Positions 26,272 to 33,985 are shown, numbered from the stretch's first letter. The stretch is DNA of 64,000 nt from JAUVXJ01 sp964433755 (GCA_964433755.1 CAYSSR010000001.1:1545518-1609517); one strand, 5' to 3'. Program-made: numbers and translations. Notes: a model not told the origin generated them from the sequence alone.

Positions 26272-27990
26272 GTGAATAGCAGGGGTACCGTAGTTGTTGC
26301 ACCCGTCACCTTCGGCTACGGCCCAGCATCACATGCAGTGAGTATCGCACGTGCCCTGCGCAGGAGAAGCGATGTGCCGATTTGGGCCGTAGCAGATGGG
26401 GCAGCCGTACCCTATCTGGAGAGCAACAAGGCCTTCGATGTTGTCCTTCACGCCAATCCAGACGACCTTCCCAATAGGTCTGAGTTACAACCAGGCTCTC
26501 CTTGTGTAGTCATAGCCATAACGGATTTTGCCAGAGCAGCCGCCGCGAAGAAACGTGGTTTTCCCGTGGTGGTTGTGGATGCCCTCTACTGGATGTGGCG
26601 CTCGGATCCTATGGACATCAGAGCTGTAGATGCATATCTTTGCCTTGCCTTCCCAGGAGTGGCGGATCGAATAGCGAAGGTGCGACCGCCTTGTAGCACT
26701 TTGAAGGAGATCCCGCAAATCTGCGAAAGGCAATCGGGCACTTCGGCTGGTGAAAGACACGGCTTGATTCTGAATCTCGGAGGAGGTACGACTCCCTTTG
26801 GATTCAGTTATGACTACGCTGCCGCCCTAGTGATGGTGGTTCAGAATGCCCTCAGGGGAATCGACGTTGGCAATCTCTTGGTCACTTGTTCGGATGCTGC
26901 AAGACAGCAGCTTGAAGCACGTGGGATTCGAGGAGAAATAGTGTCTCTATCTCTCGATGAGATGTTAGACGAACTGAGATCCCGCCTGGCACTGATAACG
27001 CTTCCCGGCCTTTCGATCATGTGGGAAGCCACTATGACTCAGATACCGACACTCGTCGTCCCAGGAATCAGCTACAGTCAGCATCAGCTCGTTAGAGAAT
27101 ATGTGCGATACTTCCAAGGAATGCTGTTCTTCACATGGGATGATCTATCTGGATATGGGTTACTGCCACCGGGAATGGATGAGGACGCTGGCGTCAGGGC
27201 TGCCACGATAATGGCCGATCGTTTTGCGAGAGATGGTGGCGGCATCCTGAGACTGACCAGATGGTTATCCTCCGGACTCCTGCAAAGGCCTAAGGCCCCG
27301 ACTCTGCGAATCGATCATCCCTGGGGGGGATTTCGCTGGTGCAGAGAAGGTGGCCGAAGAGACGCTTCGCCTTGTGTGCCATTGAATCTAGGATCTACTT
27401 TCATGTACGTCGCTGTTTCTGGTCAGGCCGGCACTGGAAAATCCACTTTGGTCCCCTTGGTGGCCAATGAATTGGGACTTGTCGCCATCTTGGAGGAGCC
27501 AGCCTACCTTCCCGCGTACATAGCTTGGCTTGAAGAACGCGGCACACTATACGAGGCCCAGCAACAGTTCCTGCAACGGGCTTTCCGGTTACAGCAAGGG
27601 GTTCTCAGCGAAGGCGGCATTCAGGAGCGCACAATATACGAGAACTACGAGGTTGCGGTTCGCTACTACTACGCACAACGAATGCTTACGAATCATGAGT
27701 TTGACTCCCTGACTTCGGCATATGTAGACATGTGCAGTCAGGTTCGAACTCCAGACTTGTTGGTCCATCTTACGGCTTCGGTCGAAGCTCTCATCGAGCG
27801 GAGGGCGCGACGAGGAAAACTGCACGACCTCTCAATCACCCCATCCGAGATCAGAGAGCTTGAGACGTACTATCAAGCCATGCTTATGACGTGGAACAGA
27901 GGCCCAGTTTGTAGCATCGACACATCAAGCCTTTCCGTCGAAGCATCCGTATCGTCGATCGCGGACAAGGTGCGCGATCTCATGGCCTAG
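26272..27990 (+). CDS. GT-B-like glycosyltransferase fused to a deoxynucleoside kinase domain
   Basis: A 572-residue protein starting at GTG 26272 after AGGGGGA. Residues 1 to about 350 look like a GT-B glycosyltransferase: an N-terminal Rossmann part (TVVVAPVTFGYGPASHAVSI) and a second part with LILNLGGGTTPFG and LITLPGLSIMWEATMTQIPT, as in nucleotide-sugar binding domains. Residues 378-572 form a deoxynucleoside kinase-like domain: P-loop SGQAGTGKST, LEEPA, the ERS-type motif QERTIYENY and an arginine-rich lid IERRARRGK. An internal ATG (27403) with AGGA upstream could also give the kinase alone. I know of no characterised protein with this pairing. It may modify and phosphorylate a nucleoside-type metabolite. 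Confidence 0.72.
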   Translation: MNSRGTVVVAPVTFGYGPASHAVSIARALRRRSDVPIWAVADGAAVPYLESNKAFDVVLHANPDDLPNRSELQPGSPCVVIAITDFARAAAAKKRGFPVVVVDALYWMWRSDPMDIRAVDAYLCLAFPGVADRIAKVRPPCSTLKEIPQICERQSGTSAGERHGLILNLGGGTTPFGFSYDYAAALVMVVQNALRGIDVGNLLVTCSDAARQQLEARGIRGEIVSLSLDEMLDELRSRLALITLPGLSIMWEATMTQIPTLVVPGISYSQHQLVREYVRYFQGMLFFTWDDLSGYGLLPPGMDEDAGVRAATIMADRFARDGGGILRLTRWLSSGLLQRPKAPTLRIDHPWGGFRWCREGGRRDASPCVPLNLGSTFMYVAVSGQAGTGKSTLVPLVANELGLVAILEEPAYLPAYIAWLEERGTLYEAQQQFLQRAFRLQQGVLSEGGIQERTIYENYEVAVRYYYAQRMLTNHEFDSLTSAYVDMCSQVRTPDLLVHLTASVEALIERRARRGKLHDLSITPSEIRELETYYQAMLMTWNRGPVCSIDTSSLSVEASVSSIADKVRDLMA

Positions 27991-28483
27991 CCTGAGAGCG
28001 CGACCGCATGCGAGCACCGAAATCGCATATCTTGAGAATAGCGTCGATCTGGCACCCAAAGGTCCGTTCGGGGTTCACATGCGACATGGGAGCATGACTT
28101 TGTCAGCGGAGCCGGCGGTTGAGGCCCGTTCCGCGCCTTCCAGCGTTGGACATGCTTTGAGACGCCCAACGAGACTCCCGTTTCACACCTCAGCCGTACC
28201 CTTGCGATCCATGCCTGGCTCTCGTTCCCAACTGAAGCGGACGACATCGAGGACAAGCGTCGCCGCCTGAATGCCGTTCTTCGACTGGATCCCCAGAACG
28301 AAACCGCGTCATTCCCCTTGCCGTTGCCCGATCAGAGAAGGCTAGACTCATGGACCGCCTCACTCGGCATTGCAGACCGCAAGCCTCAGTGCCACAGTCT
28401 GTTTGAGGCCCGGTTGGAAGACACAAAGGATGCCGAGACTTTCTGGTACATGTCTTCCTCAAGTGCGGCGCCTCGTTCCGCTG
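27991..28483. other. 493-base gap without a supported gene
   Basis: Between the kinase-fusion gene and promoter-leader copy B. Open frames on both strands have no ribosome binding site or recognisable features. No tRNA or clear terminator is seen. Confidence 0.5.
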
Positions 28484-28733
28484 TGGTCAACCCAGCTTGC
28501 CTTGGCTTCACACTTGTCCTATCATCTAGTGACTTCGCCTCTACTTCGATAATCGTCTGGGACCCACACCTCGTCTTGGCTCTCATCAACTGGGACGGGT
28601 CAATAGGAGGAAACGAGTTCCCATGTGAGAACCGGTTCGATGGGTTGCCACGCCTGTAGCCTACTCCCTCAGCCACGCCGAGCAGAGCTTCTCCAGCGTA
28701 GGAATCCTCCCCCCCGAACGGCGGATAGCCATG
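28484..28733 (+). repeat. Promoter-leader module, copy B
   Basis: TTGCCT at 28497-28502, a 17-base spacer, TATCAT at 28520-28525. The leader has CTAGTGACTTCG, CTCTACTTCGATAATCGTC, GGCTCTCATCAACTGGGA and ATAGGAGGAA, matching copies A, C and D. Similarity to copy A continues to the start codon at 28731 (CAGCCACGCCGAG, GAACGGCGGATAGCC-ATG). An ATG at about 28623, 10 bases after the AGGAGG, is followed at once by TGA, a start-stop pair. Confidence 0.78.
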
Positions 28734-28826
28734 CCTGAGTTCAACCCCTTTGACATGGACTTCGACCGCGATGCTGATGGCGTTGACTCCGTTGGGTCCG
28801 GCGGCTTCGCTCGGTACATGTCGTAA
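28731..28826 (+). pseudogene. Truncated relative of the small acidic DxDxDG protein
   Basis: A 31-codon frame beginning MPEFNPFDMDFDRDADG. Its first 17 residues match the start of the 76-residue protein at 30346 (MPDSNPFDMDFDGDVDG), after the same leader module. Here the frame ends at TAA and the membrane segment is missing, so it is probably a decayed copy, although a functional 31-residue peptide cannot be excluded. Confidence 0.55.
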
Positions 28827-28926
28827 CTTGGTGAATCACAGCGTCGGCATGACGGATCTGAGATGAACGGAAACGAGTGGCGAGAGATCGAGACTCTTGA
28901 TAGGACTTGAGACGTAAGGAGGAGAG

Positions 28927-29922
28927 ATGCCTATTACGTATCCTTCGGATCTGTACGAAGACTCCTGGACCCAGTTTGTGGGGAAGCTGCTATCCGCCGA
29001 CACAGCTGGGGGAAAGCCTTTGCGAGACTTGCTCTCGATCCTGCCGCACGGGGACTTGCCCGATGTCGGCAATGAGTGGGCCGTGTTCACCGATCACGAC
29101 TCTGAGACCATGATAGGCGTTGGTCAACTCGATATCTTCATCGAGAATCCGGCATTCAGGATCATAATCGAGAACAAAGTCTCCTCTCCTCTGGGCCCGA
29201 GTCAATTGCAGAAGTACGCTGACCACTTTGACGCCAGGAAGCTCAGAGATCACATCCCCAATCTCTACCTGTACCTGTCGCCTGAAGGGCGACACGCCAG
29301 TGATCCCCCGTGGGAGCGCTGGATTCCCATCTCTTACTCAGAGCACATAAACAGGGTTCTCGAGCAAAATCTGCCTCTTCTGGAGGCAGAATGGGGGCGA
29401 ATCCCTCAAGACTTCTGGGATACCTTCGGTGAACTCAAGGCTCGCAGGCTCAGGGGTGGCACGAGGGAGACATTCCTGCCGGGTCTCAGCGAGGAGGAGA
29501 AGCGGGCTGAGTGGCTGGACGGCGTCGACTCCAAACTGCGGTCAACTGTCGATCTCTTTCTCGATATGCTTCGAGAGAACTATCGGGCGCCCGAGGGAGG
29601 GTTTGTCGCTTCCGCAATCGCCATCAGAGGGAAGTATCTGAAGGATGGGGGCGTGAAAGAGGTGCGGCTCCTCAAGGAGGCTAGCGGCTTCCTCAGGAAA
29701 GCGCTTCAGAAGGTGCAGCGTATCGAGGAGATAGACATGCCCCCTGCACTTGGCATCTACTTCCACACCCCACTGCCCGTTACCGGCACCCCGTTCGGCG
29801 ACTACGCGCACACATACCCAACCGCCACGGGGTTCATCATCACACGGAACAGTCTGAAGTTCCTGGACGATTTCCTGGAGCTGTGCTGTGTGCCCAGGCT
29901 CGGATCGACTCTCGAGCCGTGA
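28927..29922 (+). CDS. PD-(D/E)XK nuclease superfamily protein
   Basis: A 331-residue protein with the nuclease core near its N-terminus: Glu50, Asp69 in GVGQLDIFI, Glu82-Asn-Lys84 in FRIIIENKV, and Gln93 in SQLQKYADHF. This is the layout of the PDDEXK_4 group, found in many defence and mobile loci. The C-terminal 180 residues are unassigned and may bind a substrate or partner. A strong AAGGAGGAG precedes the ATG. It stands alone between promoter-leader copies B and C, and transcription from copy B, about 400 bases upstream, could reach it. A role in restriction or phage defence is inference from family and context. Confidence 0.78.
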   Translation: MPITYPSDLYEDSWTQFVGKLLSADTAGGKPLRDLLSILPHGDLPDVGNEWAVFTDHDSETMIGVGQLDIFIENPAFRIIIENKVSSPLGPSQLQKYADHFDARKLRDHIPNLYLYLSPEGRHASDPPWERWIPISYSEHINRVLEQNLPLLEAEWGRIPQDFWDTFGELKARRLRGGTRETFLPGLSEEEKRAEWLDGVDSKLRSTVDLFLDMLRENYRAPEGGFVASAIAIRGKYLKDGGVKEVRLLKEASGFLRKALQKVQRIEEIDMPPALGIYFHTPLPVTGTPFGDYAHTYPTATGFIITRNSLKFLDDFLELCCVPRLGSTLEP

Positions 29923-30099
29923 CAGCGAGATCACACCGCGAGAGACTGTTCCGCGACCAGATGCCCCCCCCGCTTCTACTCGACCATGACCCGCGCCATC
30001 CGCAAACTCCAGCTTGGCTTCGACGACGTCCTCATCCACGACGTCCAGTCCCAATCCAGGCGATAGGCATCCTCAGACCCACTGGGCTCGGCCCACAAT

Positions 30100-30348
30100 G
30101 GGCAACCTTGTTTGACCTCTCTCCCCAGCCGTGCTATCATCTAGTGACCACACGTCTGCTTCGATGATCGTCCGAGACATACATCTCGTCCTGGTTGTCA
30201 TCAACCGGCACAGGTGGATAGGAGGAAGGGAGTTGTCCTGTGAGAAGCAGTTCGCTGCATTGTCGCTCATGCACTCCGATCCCTCAACCACCCGTAGCAT
30301 CGTTCTTCCAACATTGGAAACACAGTTCGAGCTCGGATGATTCCCATG
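30100..30348 (+). repeat. Promoter-leader module, copy C
   Basis: TTGACC at 30112-30117, a 17-base spacer, TATCAT at 30135-30140 preceded by CGTGC. Upstream GGGCAACC is shared with copy D. The leader carries CTAGTGACC, GCTTCGATGATCGTC, GAGACATACATCTCGTCC, GGTTGTCATCAACC and GGATAGGAGGAA. Unlike copies A and B, the stretch before the start codon at 30346 differs. It precedes the small membrane protein and lipoprotein genes. The bases from 29923 to 30099 hold no supported gene. Confidence 0.78.
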
Positions 30349-30576
30349 CCTGACTCCAATCCCTTTGACATGGACTTCGACGGCGATGTTGATGGCATCG
30401 ACTTCCTTGGGTTCGACCACTTCATGCGACACGGTCTAGGACGTGGGGCCGAGTCTGCCCCGCGCGGGGATGATGCTGCCCTGGACTTAGCCTCGCTCAT
30501 CGGTGTTAGTGTGCTGTCCGTGACCGTCTTGTTCGCATGCCTAGTCTGCATCCTGACCGTCTTTGGGGGATCCTAG
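30346..30576 (+). CDS. Small acidic single-pass membrane protein with DxDxDG motif
   Basis: A 76-residue protein. The N-terminus NPFDMDFDGDVDGIDFLGF resembles dockerin/EF-hand calcium loops such as DFDGDGDVDG in cell-surface proteins. A hydrophobic segment of about 25 residues near the C-terminus (ASLIGVSVLSVTVLFACLV) is a likely membrane anchor. A truncated relative follows copy B of the same leader, so leader and coding start seem to travel together. The ribosome binding site is weak (CTCGGATGATTCCC before ATG). The function is unknown; calcium binding is only suggested by the motif. Confidence 0.6.
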   Translation: MPDSNPFDMDFDGDVDGIDFLGFDHFMRHGLGRGAESAPRGDDAALDLASLIGVSVLSVTVLFACLVCILTVFGGS

Positions 30577-30667
30577 CCGTTTGGGCCGACAGAGCAGGAC
30601 ATGGGTATGAACCGTGACGATCAAGGACAACGTTGAACAAGTGAATCGAGATTGGGGGAAGGCAGCA

Positions 30668-31480
30668 ATGACTAGCCGCGTGGTGCGTTTGATGTCGGCT
30701 GCACTCGCTTCAATCCTGCTGGGCTGTAGCCCAACACCCACTGCCACTCCTGACCTGGTAGCTACCGAGGTCGCGGTTCAGAAGGCCGCCATCGCCACGT
30801 TGACTGCAGAGGCGCCTACCGCTACCGCCACCACGCCACCTACCGACACACCCACTGCCACCTCTACTCAGACGCCCAGTCCGACAGCGACTACCACGCA
30901 CACTGCGACTGTGGTTCCACCGACCCCAACTTGCACAACGCCGGCCCCGTTGGACATCGATCCGAGCTCTGTCGCGCTGACGTTGAGTGACCTTCCTCCA
31001 GGGTTCTACGTCGTGGAAGCTGATACGGGCCCTACGACCAATCGCGATGTCGCCGACACACATTCCAATCCCGACGAATACCTGCAACTGCTTGAGGTGT
31101 GGGGCAGGACTTCGGGTTGGCGGTCAAGTTTCAGCCGTGAGCCAGACCTGGGTAACCTCTTTCAGGTTCAGTTGATAGAGAACTATGTGTCAGTCTACGG
31201 AACCGCTGACGGTGCGCACCTAGCGCTCGTCAACTGGCCTGTGGACGCTTCACCTAGGTTTGATGAATTCAGGCAAGTCTCTGTTCCGGGCCTCGGCCAC
31301 GAAGCGCAGGGCTACATGGCGAAGTTGACTAGCGAGTCGTGGACAGTCGTCTCCTATGTCTTGGACTTCCGCTTTCGTAACGTATTCGTGAGTGTGCGTG
31401 TATTTGGTGTGGAAGGGGGCGTGTCGATGGACGATGCGACCCCTCTCGCTGAGGCAATCCTGCGACGCCTAGGTGGCTGA
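30668..31480 (+). CDS. Secreted lipoprotein of unknown function
   Basis: A 270-residue protein. The ATG at 30668 follows GGGGGAAGG; an upstream in-frame GTG at 30614 is less likely because it would bury the signal peptide. The signal ends in the lipobox LLGC (Cys20). Residues about 22-100 are a Thr/Pro-rich tether (TPTATSTQTPSPTATTT). The C-terminal domain (about 110-270) begins TLSDLPPGFYVVEAD and looks like a soluble extracytoplasmic domain seen in Chloroflexota lipoproteins; it has no catalytic motif I can name. It lies 91 bases after the small membrane protein gene, probably on the copy C transcript. Confidence 0.75.
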   Translation: MTSRVVRLMSAALASILLGCSPTPTATPDLVATEVAVQKAAIATLTAEAPTATATTPPTDTPTATSTQTPSPTATTTHTATVVPPTPTCTTPAPLDIDPSSVALTLSDLPPGFYVVEADTGPTTNRDVADTHSNPDEYLQLLEVWGRTSGWRSSFSREPDLGNLFQVQLIENYVSVYGTADGAHLALVNWPVDASPRFDEFRQVSVPGLGHEAQGYMAKLTSESWTVVSYVLDFRFRNVFVSVRVFGVEGGVSMDDATPLAEAILRRLGG

Positions 31481-31530
31481 TGCCAGCGCAGATCGCGATC
31501 ACGGCACATCTCCTCAACTAGACCTGGAGA

Positions 31531-32658
31531 ATGGTGAACATCAGAGAATACCTGAACTGGGGTGGCGGCTACTCGGCAATCAACCGAGAGGAAAGGAATC
31601 TGACCGCGATCCTCTATCACGTGCTTCTCCTGGGGGACAATCTCAGTCGATTCCTCGCTCTGATTCACTGCCCTTATGTCGTAGACGAATCGGAGATGGG
31701 CATCTTCTTGGAGTATGCCTATCTCCGTGATCTGTGGTCTCAGATCGAAGACAACGACACCAAGAGAGGTCTAGTCCTTGCGCTGCTGAAGCCCTCGAAG
31801 GTGGACGAACTGCGTACGGTATCCATCTTGGAGTTCAACCGGTACTTTGGAGCCGTTCCACAACCGTCCACGAAGTACGTTCAGAGCCCTGGACGATGGA
31901 GCGTGCCGAGATTCGATAGGACCATCGAGGATGACGATGAGTTCCTTAGGGTGTGCTTGTTCAAGTGGGCCTTCAACGCCAAGCCCGACATTGTCATACA
32001 TACTTCGAAAGAGCAGGCTGTCTGCATCGAGGCTAAGCTTGAGTCTTCAGAGAGCCAGTATCCACAAGCCACGGTGGACAAGAGGATCTTCCGATCTCGC
32101 GGTCTGAGCTATGTGAAGCAGACCATTCTCCAAAGGTATCTGATGGAAGACCTGCTGGGGATTGAGACGCAGTTCGTGCTCCTGGTAACGAAGGTGGGTC
32201 ACACTTCTGACACGCACCAAGTCCTGCTGTGGGAAGACGTGTTCAGCAACCTGGACGTCAGCGGTCTGCCGCGCTTCATGCACGAGATCATGCCCGGCAT
32301 TGATCCCTTGGCATCGGGATACGCCCAGACAGCCACTGCGCACTCAAGCACGGATGGAGGCGTGGCCATGGATTCGGTGACGTTGCTGGGAAGACCAATC
32401 ACCAGAGACGACGTACTCGCTTCGCTGAGGCGGTTCGACGCCGAGTATCGCGACACCAATGACTACGACAGATGGTTGGACAAGGGGAACTATCGTTATG
32501 CACTTCGGTACCGTGAGCGCCTGTATCCCTGCAAATACGTGCTGGCTGGAGCAAGCGGGCTAGACGTCTCTGACTTCGGAGGAGGAAAACAGACCAACAG
32601 CAAGTTCACAGCGCTTGGCTTTGACGTGATAGAGAAACCCGAGAAGGACTTGTCATGA
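31531..32658 (+). CDS. PD-(D/E)XK nuclease fused to a ScoMcrA-head-like domain
   Basis: A 375-residue protein. The nuclease motif is Pro152-Asp153 in NAKPDIVIHT and Glu167-Ala-Lys169 in AVCIEAKLES. From about residue 289 a second domain, TRDDVLASLRRFD ... YALRYRERLYPCKYVLAGAS ... FGGGKQTNSKFTALGFDV, resembles the N-terminal head domain of ScoMcrA, a Type IV enzyme that cuts modified DNA. In ScoMcrA that domain precedes an HNH nuclease; here it follows a different nuclease fold. GGAGA is very close to the ATG, so the GTG one codon later may be used. The stop overlaps the next start (ATGA), so the two products are probably made together. Confidence 0.75.
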   Translation: MVNIREYLNWGGGYSAINREERNLTAILYHVLLLGDNLSRFLALIHCPYVVDESEMGIFLEYAYLRDLWSQIEDNDTKRGLVLALLKPSKVDELRTVSILEFNRYFGAVPQPSTKYVQSPGRWSVPRFDRTIEDDDEFLRVCLFKWAFNAKPDIVIHTSKEQAVCIEAKLESSESQYPQATVDKRIFRSRGLSYVKQTILQRYLMEDLLGIETQFVLLVTKVGHTSDTHQVLLWEDVFSNLDVSGLPRFMHEIMPGIDPLASGYAQTATAHSSTDGGVAMDSVTLLGRPITRDDVLASLRRFDAEYRDTNDYDRWLDKGNYRYALRYRERLYPCKYVLAGASGLDVSDFGGGKQTNSKFTALGFDVIEKPEKDLS

Positions 32659-33092
32659 CCAGACCACCCGGTGACAGCAGTGAGCAACAGGTAGCGGAGC
32701 GATGGCTTATCCACGCGCTGTCTGAAGAACTCGGCATAGACCTAGCCAAGAGGAAACTGCGTTTGGACGACGATAGCTCGCTAGAGCTAGACGGATATTC
32801 CGAGACTCCCTTGATCCTCTGCGAGGCGTGGGCACATGTCGGACCAGTGAAAGGTGGTCAGAAGCAGAAGGTGATGACGGACGCCCTGAAGCTATTGCTT
32901 GCCAATTCTGTCTGTGGAGGCGATGGTAGGCTCATCCTCTTGTTCGGCGACCGTGATGCAGCAGACCATTTCCGGGGCACCAGTTGGATGGCAAAGTGCC
33001 TGACGGAGTATGGCATTGAGGTGGTAGTGATTGACCTGGCGCTGGAAGTTAGAGCCAAGGTCACCACCGCACAGCAGAGGCAGTATAGATAG
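32655..33092 (+). CDS. Small partner of the PD-(D/E)XK/ScoMcrA-head protein
   Basis: A 145-residue protein starting inside the stop of the preceding gene (ATGA), so translation is coupled. It contains LELDGYS (about 43-49), LILCEAWAHVGPVKGGQK and a C-terminal Rossmann-like strand RLILLFGDRD. The Asp, Glu and Lys spacing recalls a PD-(D/E)XK-like fold with an altered ExK, but I do not recognise a named family. Its 3' end overlaps the convergent gene by 32 bases. It is probably a subunit of the same restriction-like system. Confidence 0.7.
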   Translation: MTRPPGDSSEQQVAERWLIHALSEELGIDLAKRKLRLDDDSSLELDGYSETPLILCEAWAHVGPVKGGQKQKVMTDALKLLLANSVCGGDGRLILLFGDRDAADHFRGTSWMAKCLTEYGIEVVVIDLALEVRAKVTTAQQRQYR

Positions 33093-33537
33093 CTGGGCCG
33101 CCCGTGCTACCAGCAGAGGGCTGGAGATCAAGCTGACGGCTTTCCTCCAGCAATCGCTCTATCTTCACCTCATGCAGGAAGCCGAGTCGCTTGAAAGAGC
33201 GCACGCCCCAGTAATCCTCGGCGCCGGAGCCAATTGCGTCGGACAAATTGAACTGCTCAGCGAGTTGGCAGATGTCCGAGAGTTCTATGAGCCACTCATA
33301 CTTGCCTTCGTATTCGACTCCCCAGTAGGCCTCCGCCTCACCGGGGCGTAGTCGTCGGACGTCAACTATACGAGCGATGTACTGTATCTGCTTCTCGCCA
33401 GGCTCCAAATCGCCCTTGTTCTTACTTAGCAGGACGATCTCGCCAGCATTCCAGTCTGCTGGCCGGGTGGCGTACCCATGTGTCTTTGCATCAACAACCA
33501 GCGGCAGTGTTCCCCCTGAGGTCTTGAACAAGTACAT
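33061..33537 (-). CDS. PUA/EVE-like domain protein, possible modified-base reader
   Basis: A 158-residue protein with a small-barrel pattern: WNAGEIVLLSKNK, QIQYIARIVDVRRL and YEWLIELSDICQL, then a GVRSFKRLG segment. This resembles PUA-like folds (EVE, YTH, ASCH) that often read modified bases in Type IV restriction systems, but the match is by pattern only. GAGGAGG precedes the ATG, and a promoter with an internal palindrome lies 180-210 bases upstream. It is convergent with, and overlaps, the small partner gene, so antisense effects between the two transcripts are possible. Confidence 0.62.
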   Translation of the reverse strand: MYLFKTSGGTLPLVVDAKTHGYATRPADWNAGEIVLLSKNKGDLEPGEKQIQYIARIVDVRRLRPGEAEAYWGVEYEGKYEWLIELSDICQLAEQFNLSDAIGSGAEDYWGVRSFKRLGFLHEVKIERLLEESRQLDLQPSAGSTGGPAIYTASAVRW

Positions 33538-33717
33538 GCTATCTACCTCCTCTTCTCGTGCGGCGAAACTCCGGCAGTCTCCCTGTACTTCCTGTCAGCA
33601 CCGTCACTCGGGGCGGTGCTACCGTTGAGCCGCGGTCCAGACCATTCTGCGTCGCGGCAAGATCCAGTTTTGCCAGGTTTCGCCCCCAGGAACGCTGTTG
33701 CCCTCCCCTACTCCTTC

Positions 33718-33746
33718 ATCGTACCACCCAGTATGGTACATGTCAA
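33718..33746 (-). promoter_or_regulatory. Promoter of the PUA/EVE-like gene with palindrome in the spacer
   Basis: On the minus strand: TTGACA (33741-33746), a 17-base spacer, TACGAT (33718-33723). An inverted repeat, GTACCA (33721-33726) and TGGTAC (33734-33739), lies across the spacer and -10, a position suited to repressor binding. The leader to the start codon is about 180 bases and shows nothing else recognisable. Confidence 0.65.
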
Positions 33747-33824
33747 GCCTTCTTACCGTCCTCGGTACGCCGCCAACTTCACGGTACGCTACGGGGTGAT
33801 CAGCTCGACGCCGTCCCGCAGTGG

Positions 33825-33952
33825 GCAACCCTACTTGACCCCTCTCTGCGTTTGTGCTACCATGTACCGGCTTCGCCTCTACTTCGATGATCGCCTGAGA
33901 CAGACGCATGGTCCTGGCTGTCGTCAGCGTGGCACGGTTGCATGAGAGAACA
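33825..33952 (+). ncRNA. Promoter-leader module copy D: probable small RNA
   Basis: Fourth copy of the module: TTGACC at 33835-33840, a 17-base spacer, TACCAT at 33858-33863 preceded by TGTGC, and GGGCAACC upstream as in copy C. The leader CGCCTCTACTTCGATGATCG, TGAGACAGACG, GTCCTGGCTGTCGTCA matches the others. No gene follows; instead a strong terminator comes at 33955, so the transcript would be about 115-120 bases. A frame of ten codons (MREQEGERST) overlaps the terminator stem and may be chance. Confidence 0.6.
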
Positions 33953-33954
33953 AG

Positions 33955-33985
33955 AAGGGGAACGCTCCACCTAGCGTTCCCCTTT
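33955..33985 (+). terminator. Intrinsic terminator after copy D
   Basis: A 12-bp perfect stem, AAGGGGAACGCT (33955-33966) and AGCGTTCCCCTT (33973-33984), with a six-base loop and a short TTT tail. It ends the copy D transcript. Read on the other strand, it lies just beyond the tRNA-Arg 3' end and could also terminate that transcript. Confidence 0.8.

Noticed and set aside
28927..33537. Calling the nuclease genes a complete BREX or Type I restriction system
   Set aside because: There is no methyltransferase, helicase subunit or PglZ-type gene in the region.
24236..33952. The four leader modules as an insertion sequence or MITE
   Set aside because: I see no terminal inverted repeats or target-site duplications, and the shared part is centred on a promoter.
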